Source of the DNA: an uncultured beta proteobacterium
GTDB taxonomy: Bacteria > Pseudomonadota > Gammaproteobacteria > Burkholderiales > Burkholderiaceae_C
Direction of reading: 5' to 3'
NCBI GenBank assembly: GCA_903958915.1
Contig: CAJBVC010000630.1
Span: forward strand, 1-7,114
Length of the DNA stretch: 7,114 bases
The position numbers were made by a program, and so were the translations under genes. Shown here one piece after another: positions 1 through 5,800 of the stretch. Under the pieces are notes generated by a model, which saw nothing but the letters and a program-made list of their open reading frames with translations, had not been told where the DNA came from and searched no databases. Numbering within the stretch: the first letter of the stretch is position 1; the number at the start of each line of letters is the position of its first letter.

Positions 1-959
1 GTTGTGTAGTCGGTGGTGCTGGCGGTGCCGCCTCCGAGGGTGAAGGCAAAGGTGCTTGGGGTGCTGGAGGCACCTGACAAAGTGACGGCATAGACCAGAT
101 CGGTGCCTTCAGTCACCGTGGGACTGCTGATGGCGGTGACGAGCACCTCGGCCTGGTATATGTGAGTGGTGGTGGCAATGATCGTATTGCCCTGGCTATC
201 AAACCCGGTAACGCTGGCATCGATCGCTTTGTCCGGGTCGATCGCCAGGATGCGGCCTGGTACATCGATGCTAAATGTTCTGTCTGCGCCGACAGTACCT
301 GTAAACGTAGATCCATTGATGTTGAGGGTTACTGTGTCGCCCTGGCGAATGTCGCCTGTGACTGTGCCGGTAACAGGCACACTGCCGCCACTTTCTGCCG
401 CGTTCAGGATGTTGTCTGGTGTAACGGAATCCACCGTGATTTGTGCAGTCACATTGTCCGAAGTTGCAACAAATTGCGGTACCGGTATTTCATCGCCTGC
501 GGCATTGGCGTTACGTTCAATTCCGAGAGGCGTGACACCTTCCTGAATACGCAAGAGCCGCACAAAACCGTGTGAGTCGCTACCGTCACCACCAGAGAGG
601 CCGGCGGCTGTCGCTTCCAATTGGGTTGACAAATCACCACCTTCAGCAATGATCTTCGCTACGGCGGCAGCGCCACTATTCAGATCTTTGAGGGCAGCTT
701 CCGTCTTGTCGACAGGCAACGATCCAAGCAGTGTGGCATCGATCAGAAGCTCCCGCCCAGACGTGATAGCGATTGCCTGTCCATTGGGAAGCGCAAGCTC
801 CAGTCGGGACCCGTCTTCGGTGACAACTTTCTGGCCTTCTTGAACTTCATCGCCCAGTTTCAGTGGCACGCGTGTGCCATCGGCGTTGACGACCCATGCG
901 TTCCCTTGCAGGACACTAACAACACCACGCGCTTGAGCAGAAACTTGACTAGTAGCCAT
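1..959 (-). CDS. LapA-like giant RTX-type adhesin, N-terminal part (partial)
   Basis: This reading frame opens at an ATG at 959 and stays open for 319 codons to the window edge, so only the N-terminus is present. Residues 1 to about 150 match the retention module of LapA-type type I secreted adhesins. They begin MATSQVSAQARGVVSVLQG, continue with a beta-rich stretch containing GDEVQEGQKVVTEDGS, and end with ATAAGLSGGDG followed by HGFVRLLRIQEG. The TAAG at residues 117-120 is the kind of site cut by the periplasmic protease LapG. Residues about 170-270 look like a bacterial Ig-like repeat (SVPVTGTVTGDIRQGDTVTL). Residues 271-319 look like the start of a Calx-beta-like repeat (VTEGTDLVYAVTLSG, then GGGTASTTDYT). 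There is no Sec signal peptide, as expected for type I export, whose signal would be at the unseen C-terminus. The protein should be a cell-surface biofilm adhesin exported by the adjacent transporter. Total length and ligand-binding domains cannot be judged. Confidence 0.93.
   Translation of the reverse strand, partial: MATSQVSAQARGVVSVLQGNAWVVNADGTRVPLKLGDEVQEGQKVVTEDGSRLELALPNGQAIAITSGRELLIDATLLGSLPVDKTEAALKDLNSGAAAVAKIIAEGGDLSTQLEATAAGLSGGDGSDSHGFVRLLRIQEGVTPLGIERNANAAGDEIPVPQFVATSDNVTAQITVDSVTPDNILNAAESGGSVPVTGTVTGDIRQGDTVTLNINGSTFTGTVGADRTFSIDVPGRILAIDPDKAIDASVTGFDSQGNTIIATTTHIYQAEVLVTAISSPTVTEGTDLVYAVTLSGASSTPSTFAFTLGGGTASTTDYT
600..611 (-). other. TAAG motif, likely LapG-type protease cleavage site in adhesin
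   Basis: Codons 117-120 of the adhesin encode Thr-Ala-Ala-Gly, preceded by a predicted helical stretch (DLSTQLEA) and followed by a flexible Gly/Ser/Asp-rich run and HGFVRLLRI. In Pseudomonas LapA, LapG cuts within a TAAG motif in the same context, which frees the adhesin from the cell surface. The motif and its surroundings are seen directly. Cleavage in this organism is inferred, and no lapG gene is in the window. Confidence 0.8.
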
Positions 960-962
960 AAA

Positions 963-970
963 CACCTCTT
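963..970 (-). promoter_or_regulatory. Shine-Dalgarno of the adhesin gene
   Basis: AAGAGGTG on the minus strand lies just upstream of the ATG at 959, with 5 bases between the GG and the start codon. It is one of the strongest ribosome binding sites in the window. It fixes the adhesin start and indicates that the adhesin is translated independently of the upstream regulator. Confidence 0.75.
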
Positions 971-998
971 AGTTACACCAATGGTAAGAATAGAGACG

Positions 999-1053
999 AA
1001 TATAGTGGGATACATCCTGGTCGGGTATTGTCCTCAAGTACAGGTGGAGTACA
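999..1053 (-). promoter_or_regulatory. Candidate adhesin promoter region with 11-bp-period direct repeat
   Basis: The 102-base gap between the regulator stop and the adhesin start contains, on the minus strand, a -10-like TATATT (1004-999) with no convincing -35 box at the expected distance. Upstream, TGTACT occurs twice (plus strand AGTACA at 1037-1042 and 1048-1053) with an exact 11-base period, about one helical turn. This arrangement would fit a promoter needing an activator, for which the adjacent LuxR-type regulator is the obvious candidate. No terminator hairpin was found in the gap, so read-through from the upstream genes is also possible. The repeat is seen; the regulatory role is inference. 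Confidence 0.3.
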
Positions 1054-1061
1054 CAGAATGC

Positions 1062-1700
1062 TCAGCTGATACCATGCACGCGCAGAGCCAGTTGTAGCCT
1101 GTCGCTGATGTTGAGCTTTTGAAAAACGGTGCCCAGATGGGCTTTGACGGTTCGTTCAGTAATTGCGCACTGCCTGGCAATCGCCAAATTGGCTGCTCCG
1201 TTGGCGGCCAAGATGGCAACCTGACGCTCCCTTGGTGTCAGGTCGATGGCCCAGTCCAAGGAGGCACTGGGCTTTGAAGGCGCGGCACGGTTAACCTGAA
1301 GGAGCAAGCGCTGCATGAGGCTCTTTCCAATCCAGAAGTTACCAGAAAGCACGACTTCCTGAACCCGGCGCAAGGTTGCTGCGTCAGAGTAGGCATGGCA
1401 GTACCCCATGAAGCCGCTGTCCAGCAGTATCATGGCTTCATCATCGGTGGGGCTGGAACTGCACGCCACCGCCAGACATTGATGACTGCGAATCCAATCG
1501 GACCAGTCCACTGCCACCGACGAGGGCATTGGTTCATGCGCCAAATCCAGCCAAATGACAGTGCCCGCGTCAGCCGGTAATCGCAACGCTTGTGCCAGAC
1601 CGTCCACTAACGTTGATCCTCTGGCTCCAAACGCTTTCCTCCAGTGCATCCCAAGTCCTTCGTCCCGGGTAACCAGAATGACTTTGCTATGTGCTTTCAT
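1062..1700 (-). CDS. LuxR/NarL-family transcriptional regulator with atypical receiver domain
   Basis: A 212-residue DNA-binding regulator of two-domain response-regulator layout. The C-terminal LuxR helix-turn-helix is clear at about residues 152-207, starting LTPRERQVAILAANG, with TERTVKAHLGTVFQKLNISD as the recognition region. The N-terminal 125 residues resemble a receiver fold: an acidic pair at D13/E14, a strand ending in a possible phospho-acceptor D52 (TVIWLDLA), and serines at 81-83. The conserved lysine expected after GY in the last strand is replaced, the sequence being GYCHAYSDA at about 99-107, so classical phosphorylation is doubtful. Its ATG overlaps the adaptor stop codon by 4 bases (ATGA), and no strong independent ribosome binding site is visible, which suggests translational coupling. 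Lying between the secretion genes and the adhesin, it probably controls this cluster; its targets cannot be read from the sequence. No sensor kinase is nearby. Confidence 0.88.
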   Translation of the reverse strand: MKAHSKVILVTRDEGLGMHWRKAFGARGSTLVDGLAQALRLPADAGTVIWLDLAHEPMPSSVAVDWSDWIRSHQCLAVACSSSPTDDEAMILLDSGFMGYCHAYSDAATLRRVQEVVLSGNFWIGKSLMQRLLLQVNRAAPSKPSASLDWAIDLTPRERQVAILAANGAANLAIARQCAITERTVKAHLGTVFQKLNISDRLQLALRVHGIS

Positions 1701-3112
1701 CGTTCAGTCATCGCATTGGACTTGGCTCTCAGGATCGGTTTCATCAGGTAGGACAACACGGACTTCTTGCCGGTCAGAATGTCCACTTCTGCCACCATGC
1801 CAGGAATAATCGGCAGTTGGCGCGGTCCAATACTGGTCGATAAGGTACGGACCCGAACCAGAAAGAAGGCATTGCCTTTTTCATCCAGTACGGTATCTGC
1901 AGAAATATGCTCCAGCGTAGCTTCTAAACCACCGTAGGTGGCAAAGTCATACGCCGTGAACTTTACCAGTGCCTTCTGCCCAGGACTAAGGAAAGCAATG
2001 TCTCGGGGCACGACACGCGCCTCCAAGAGCAACGCGTCGTCCGATGGCACTACTTCAACCAGGTCCTTTCCTGGTTGTACCACTCCGCCCACGGTATTGA
2101 CTTTCAGTTGCTTGATCGTACCGTTTACCGACGACCGTATCTCGGTTTGTTTGACGCGGTCTTGCAGGGCCGTGCTGCCCTCGGTAAGCGCATTGATTTT
2201 GGCGTTGGTCTCACTGAGTTCCGAACGTGCAATGTTTCTGAAAGTCAGCTCGATTTCCTGCAATTTCCGATTCGCCTCGGCAATGGCAGATTCGAGTCGG
2301 GGTATGTCTGAATTGGCACTATCGCGTTCACCCCGGTAGCGCGCCACATCGCGCTCCAGACGTAACAGCTCCACATCCGATATGGCGCCAGACTTGGCCA
2401 GTGGCCGGGTCATTTCCAGTTCACGGGCGGTAAGGTTGTAGCTTTGTGAAGCCTGCTCACGCCGCGCGCGAACCGACACCAACTCCTGTGTACGTTGAGA
2501 AGCTTGTTGCCTCGCAACACCCATCGTGGCATCGAGCTCCTCGCGCCGCGACTCAAACAGCGCTCTTTCCTGTGCGGCAATTTCAGGCGCCTCCGATGTC
2601 ACCTCGGGCGGCGGCACAAAGCGGGCCCCTTCGGCCAGGGCGCGCAAGCGTGCACCCTTGGCAAGCAAAGACAGATACTGCGAACGGTTCTCGCGCAGTG
2701 AAGACACCATGCGCGTGGCGTCTACCTTCAGCAGCAAATCGCCCACTTTGACGGATTGACCTTCCCTTACCAGGATTTCCGTCACCATGCCACCATCCAG
2801 GCTCTGCAGCACCTGCACTTGTCTGGACGGAATGACCTTGCCTTCACCGCGGGTCACTTCATCGAGCACGGCAAAGTGGGCCCACAGAGTCATGACAACC
2901 ACGGTGATCCCGATGGCCCACACCAATACCCTTGCGCCACGCGGTGTTTCCTCAGCAATGGCCCAATCGGCATTGCTATCAAAGTCATTGTCAAGTTCGT
3001 CGTGGGAGCCACTCAGCGCGTTGGAAACTCGATCAAAGCGTCGCGAACAGGTTTGGTAAAACCGCGACCAGAGGCCAGCGATCCAGTGTTTCTTGCCCTC
3101 GTTGGGAGACAT
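1697..3112 (-). CDS. lapC: HlyD/LapC-family type I secretion periplasmic adaptor
   Basis: A 471-residue membrane-fusion protein that would bridge the inner-membrane ABC transporter and an outer-membrane TolC/LapE-type channel. It has a cytoplasmic N-terminus of about 60 residues, one membrane segment at about 61-80 (VLVWAIGITVVVMTLWAHF), and a first lipoyl half-motif around 95-131 (LDGGMVTEILVREGQSVKVGD). A long heptad-like coiled-coil region follows at about 135-310, rich in Arg, Glu and Ala. The second lipoyl half is at about 322-355 (QTEIRSSVNGTIKQLKVNTVGG). A beta-barrel region and the HlyD-type C-terminal signature follow (IIPGMVAEVDILTGKKSVLSYLMKP, about 435-459). Length and layout are normal for the family. 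Its ATG shares a base with the transporter stop codon (TGATG), so the two are translationally coupled. The lapC symbol rests on the context with a LapA-like adhesin; a neutral name is HlyD-family adaptor. Confidence 0.95.
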   Translation of the reverse strand: MSPNEGKKHWIAGLWSRFYQTCSRRFDRVSNALSGSHDELDNDFDSNADWAIAEETPRGARVLVWAIGITVVVMTLWAHFAVLDEVTRGEGKVIPSRQVQVLQSLDGGMVTEILVREGQSVKVGDLLLKVDATRMVSSLRENRSQYLSLLAKGARLRALAEGARFVPPPEVTSEAPEIAAQERALFESRREELDATMGVARQQASQRTQELVSVRARREQASQSYNLTARELEMTRPLAKSGAISDVELLRLERDVARYRGERDSANSDIPRLESAIAEANRKLQEIELTFRNIARSELSETNAKINALTEGSTALQDRVKQTEIRSSVNGTIKQLKVNTVGGVVQPGKDLVEVVPSDDALLLEARVVPRDIAFLSPGQKALVKFTAYDFATYGGLEATLEHISADTVLDEKGNAFFLVRVRTLSTSIGPRQLPIIPGMVAEVDILTGKKSVLSYLMKPILRAKSNAMTER

Positions 3113-5283
3113 CAGGCGGCCCTGCCTACTCTGCCTTTTTGCAGGGCTTCAATCACTTGCTGCTTCGGTCCGTCGGCCATTACCTGCCCGTTGTCAATCA
3201 CAATCAAACGGTCTGCCAAGTCCAGAAGGGATGTGCGGTGCGTCACCAAAATTACCGTCTTCCCCTTGGTGAAACGGGCGAGGCGTGCTTTGAGTAAATC
3301 TTCGCTCTGGTGGTCCATGTTGCTGCTCGGCTCGTCGAGCAGCAACATGGGCGAGTCGTTCAGCACAGCGCGCGCAATCCCGACGGCTTGACGCTGGCCA
3401 CCTGACAACGATTCACCCCGCTCCCCAATCAGCATGTCAAAGCCCCGTGGGTGGCGATTTGCAAACTCCGTGACTCCCGCTACCTCGGCAGCAGCCAGAA
3501 TGTCCTGGTCACTCGCAAACGGAGCGCCCAATGCGATGTTCTCCTTGAGCGTGCCATAGAACAGGTTGACGTCCTGGGAGACGAATCCCGCCGCCCTGCG
3601 CAACTCCGCGGGGTCGATCTGGCGCATGTCAATACCGTCGATGAGTATCGCTCCCTCGGTGGGTACGTGCAAACCAAGAATCAACCGCTGTAACGTTGAC
3701 TTTCCGGAGCCGACCCGCCCGATGAAGGCAACTTTCTCTCCGGCTTGAATCTTGAATGACACTTTGTTCAGGGCTGTCTGTTGGGTTCCTGGGTAAGAAA
3801 AAGTGACATTGCGAAACTCGATCGCTCCCTGAAAGCTGGATCGGTGCAGGAATACATAGTCCTGCGGTCGCTCGGGTTCGGTCTGCATGTGTTTTTCGAC
3901 CGACGCCAGCCCGCTTTTCGCGCCATGGAATTGCATCAGTAAACCGGCCACCTGGCCGAATGGCGCCATGGCGCGACCCGCCAGCATCGAGGCTGCGATG
4001 ATGCCGCCCATGGTGACCCGATTGTCTATCAGAAGGTAGACACCGACAATCACCACCGTCACGGAGACGAGCTGCTGCAACACTTGCGCAATGTTCATTG
4101 TGGTGGTGGAAAGCAGTTTGAGCTTGGTACCCTGCTGTGCCAAAAATACCGTGGATTGTTCCCACTTGCGCTGGAAGATACTTTCAGCCACCATGAACTT
4201 CACCGTCTCGATGCCCACCAAGCTTTCTACCAGCGTCGCATTGCGCTGAGAAGTGGCCCGTTGGGTAATGTCCACCAGTTCCTCCATCTTCTGCTGTACT
4301 ACAAAGGAAGTCAGCAGCAGGAGCGTGATGCAAACCAGCGGTGGTACCACCAGCCAGGGTGATATCCAGACAATGGCAGCAAAAAAGACAAATACAAAGG
4401 GGATGTCGACCAAAGTGGTCACTGTGGCCGAGGCAACAAAGTCCCGGACCGACTCGAACGCCCGCAAATTGGCAGCAAACGAACCCACTGAAGCGGGTCT
4501 GTCCGCCATGCGAAGGCCAAGCACGCGTTCCATGATTTTGGCTGACAAGGTGACGTCAATACGCTTGCCTGCTGTGTCCAGAATGTACGCGCGCAATGTC
4601 CTCAATACGGTGTCGAAAACCATCATGAGGAGTACGCCAACTGATAAAACCCATAGCGTTTCCTCGGCTCGATTTGGAACGACGCGGTCATACACCGTCA
4701 TGGAGTACATCGGCAGAGCCAAAGCAAACAGGTTGATCAGCAATGCCGCGATGAGACCGTCGCGGTAGAGGCGCCAGTTCTGAAAAACAACTCCCCAAAA
4801 CCAGTGCCGCGCCGTGATGGATCCTTCACTTGGGGAGCGGGCGTCAAAATTGAAGATGGGACGGACAAAGAACACAATTCCCGCGAACTGCGCTTCCAGT
4901 TCGGAACGGGTCAAGACGTCGGAAGACTCGCCATTCTCCGGAAATCGAATCCGTGCATCTCCGGTGTGCAGCCACTCTAGCAAAATGCACGCCTGATTGC
5001 CCTTTAGTAGCAATATGACGGGCAACAGCCCCGGACGGAGAGCTTGCAGCGATCGGCGGGCTAATTTTGCAGTCAGTCCCGCGCGCGCAGCCGCACGCGG
5101 CAACAGTGCCGGTGTCAGGCAACTGCCCTCGAGCGGCAAACCGGAAGAAAGCGCTTCGGGCGTTGTCGCAATTCCAAAAATTCGAGCCACTGCCACAACG
5201 CTGTCGAGCAGAGGATCAAAGCGGGCGCTGTGCTCTCCAATTCTCCAGGAATTGGACTGCGTCGATTCTTCACCAACGGCCAT
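3112..5283 (-). CDS. lapB: LapB/RtxB-type type I secretion ABC transporter (permease-ATPase) with C39-like domain
   Basis: A 723-residue fused permease and ATPase that powers export of the adhesin across the inner membrane. Residues about 20-145 form a C39-peptidase-like domain. Where active C39 peptidases have a catalytic Cys in an Asp-Cys-Gly context, this protein reads DPLLDSVVAV, with Ser28, so it is probably a non-cleaving substrate-binding domain as in HlyB. About six membrane segments lie between 175 and 450 (for example LFALALPMYSMTVYD and VSVTVVIVGVYLLI). The nucleotide-binding domain is complete: Walker A GRVGSGKST (522-530), Q-loop Q570, signature LSGGQ (626-630), Walker B MLLLDE (646-651), D-loop SSNMD (653-657) and switch His682. 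The ATG at 5283 is chosen over a TTG one codon upstream because GGAG lies 6 bases before it. The gene heads a tightly coupled trio with the adaptor and regulator. Confidence 0.96.
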   Translation of the reverse strand: MAVGEESTQSNSWRIGEHSARFDPLLDSVVAVARIFGIATTPEALSSGLPLEGSCLTPALLPRAAARAGLTAKLARRSLQALRPGLLPVILLLKGNQACILLEWLHTGDARIRFPENGESSDVLTRSELEAQFAGIVFFVRPIFNFDARSPSEGSITARHWFWGVVFQNWRLYRDGLIAALLINLFALALPMYSMTVYDRVVPNRAEETLWVLSVGVLLMMVFDTVLRTLRAYILDTAGKRIDVTLSAKIMERVLGLRMADRPASVGSFAANLRAFESVRDFVASATVTTLVDIPFVFVFFAAIVWISPWLVVPPLVCITLLLLTSFVVQQKMEELVDITQRATSQRNATLVESLVGIETVKFMVAESIFQRKWEQSTVFLAQQGTKLKLLSTTTMNIAQVLQQLVSVTVVIVGVYLLIDNRVTMGGIIAASMLAGRAMAPFGQVAGLLMQFHGAKSGLASVEKHMQTEPERPQDYVFLHRSSFQGAIEFRNVTFSYPGTQQTALNKVSFKIQAGEKVAFIGRVGSGKSTLQRLILGLHVPTEGAILIDGIDMRQIDPAELRRAAGFVSQDVNLFYGTLKENIALGAPFASDQDILAAAEVAGVTEFANRHPRGFDMLIGERGESLSGGQRQAVGIARAVLNDSPMLLLDEPSSNMDHQSEDLLKARLARFTKGKTVILVTHRTSLLDLADRLIVIDNGQVMADGPKQQVIEALQKGRVGRAA
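3315..3350. repeat. Perfect 15-bp inverted repeat inside the transporter ATPase codons
   Basis: CCATGTTGCTGCTCG at 3315-3329 is exactly complementary to CGAGCAGCAACATGG at 3336-3350, with a 6-base loop. On the coding strand it spans codons 645-657, the Walker B glutamate and D-loop (PMLLLDEPSSNMD). Leu and Ser codons (CTG/CTC against AGC) explain part of the complementarity, but the outer CCATGTTG/CAACATGG pairing extends it to a full 15 bp. It would form a stable hairpin in the mRNA; a function is not known. Confidence 0.9.
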
Positions 5284-5289
5284 CAAGAA

Positions 5290-5293
5290 CTCC
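5290..5293 (-). promoter_or_regulatory. Shine-Dalgarno deciding the transporter start
   Basis: GGAG on the minus strand, 6 bases before the ATG at 5283 and only 3 bases before the in-frame TTG at 5286. The spacing favours the ATG as the true start of the ABC transporter. Confidence 0.6.
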
Positions 5294-5323
5294 AGGCATC
5301 ATTTTGTGCACAGAACAGAAGTG

Positions 5324-5647
5324 CTACAGGATGCGTTCATCAGTGCCCAAGAGGTCCAAAGCGCCGGATATCCGGCTACGCAGACCCTTGCGTAGCAACA
5401 GTTTCTTTTGCGCCGCCTCCGGCAAATCGGTATGGCGGATGACTCCTTTACTAATAAGGGTGTCAATCAAGTCCTCCAGCACCCGAACAAATCCCGCATC
5501 GACGGCGTCAAACCCGGAGCTGGTGGTGGGTTGACCGAAAAATGCGGCGATATCCGGCTCCAACGCTGCCAGTGCTTCACCGCCTGCCACCGGAACGCGT
5601 GACACCGAAAGAATCGACCCATCGGAATGACGGACAACATAAAACAT
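5324..5647 (-). CDS. Conserved small protein of unknown function (often mislabelled tryptophan synthase beta-like)
   Basis: A 107-residue soluble protein without signal peptide or membrane segment. The N-terminus (MFYVVRHSDGSILSVSR) looks like a short beta-hairpin, and residues 50-93 are strongly helical (DAGFVRVLEDLIDTLISKG, then VIRHTDLPEAAQKKLL). From memory of the family, this pattern matches short proteins in Pseudomonas and Burkholderiales annotated as tryptophan synthase subunit beta-like. The size and sequence show no PLP-binding lysine motif or TrpB fold, so that label should not be taken as a function. It lies 40 bases upstream of the transporter on the same strand and probably heads the same transcript. 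No Shine-Dalgarno is visible before its ATG. The beginning FYVVRHSDG resembles the usual start of the family, which supports the chosen codon. A role in the adhesin system is only suggested by position. Confidence 0.8.
   Translation of the reverse strand: MFYVVRHSDGSILSVSRVPVAGGEALAALEPDIAAFFGQPTTSSGFDAVDAGFVRVLEDLIDTLISKGVIRHTDLPEAAQKKLLLRKGLRSRISGALDLLGTDERIL
5363..5396. repeat. Adjacent palindrome and hairpin near the 3' end of the small leader gene
   Basis: GCCGGATATCCGGC (5363-5376) is a perfect 14-bp palindrome. Overlapping its last two bases, GCTACGC (5375-5381) and GCGTAGC (5390-5396) form a 7-bp stem with an 8-base loop. Both lie inside codons for about LLRKGLRSRISGA of the 107-residue protein, roughly 80-115 bases upstream of the transporter start. 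The pairing is exact; whether it folds in the mRNA or binds a protein is unknown. Confidence 0.7.
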
Positions 5648-5800
5648 GAATTGTCAGATAGTGCTGTACAAAGGGGTGGGACAGGAGCAATTTGGATGAA
5701 TAGTAACACCCCATATCGCTTTTGACCGGTCGGTTCGGTTGCCTTACATGCAGGCAGAGCGCCGCGGCATCCATGAGATCCTTTGCGACAATAGCTCCCC
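5648..5800. promoter_or_regulatory. Divergent intergenic region with candidate sigma70 promoter for the deacylase-plsY pair
   Basis: These 153 bases separate the minus-strand adhesin cluster from the plus-strand deacylase gene and must hold starts for both directions. On the plus strand, TTGACC (5722-5727) is followed after exactly 17 bases by TACATG (5745-5750). This gives a good -35 and a mediocre -10, about 50 bases before the deacylase ATG. Next to the -35 there are three CGGT-like units (5727-5740). No equally good minus-strand promoter was recognised for the adhesin cluster. No riboswitch or RNA gene was recognised. Confidence 0.35.

Noticed and set aside
162..575. Plus-strand open frames of 137 and 126 residues opposite the adhesin
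   Set aside because: They are antisense to a clearly recognisable adhesin frame, show no family motif, and have Cys-rich or unbalanced composition typical of shadow frames.
960..1061. Intrinsic terminator between the regulator and the adhesin
   Set aside because: No stem-loop followed by a T-run could be found on the minus strand in this gap.
2756..3391. 211-residue plus-strand frame spanning the adaptor/transporter junction
   Set aside because: It is antisense to two well-supported genes and has no domain, membrane pattern or good ribosome binding site.
3629..4165. 178-residue minus-strand frame overlapping the transporter
   Set aside because: It is a frame-shifted shadow of the transporter, whose own frame is intact through the same bases with all ATPase motifs.
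4340..4351. 12-bp palindrome GGTGGTACCACC, and GCGCCATGGCGC at 3963-3974
   Set aside because: Both are short, lie within ordinary codons (Leu-Val-Val-Pro-Pro and Ala-Met-Ala) and are expected by chance in a GC-rich gene.
4253..4768. 171-residue plus-strand frame opposite the transporter membrane domain
   Set aside because: It is a low-complexity Ser/Thr/Arg-rich complement of transporter codons with no recognisable motif.
5284..5286. TTG start extending the ABC transporter by one residue
   Set aside because: It is only 3 bases from the GGAG site; the ATG at 5283 has better spacing and a better start codon.
5324..5647. Tryptophan synthase beta subunit identity for the small leader protein
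   Set aside because: At 107 residues it is far shorter than TrpB and has no PLP-lysine motif; the label appears to be a database artefact.
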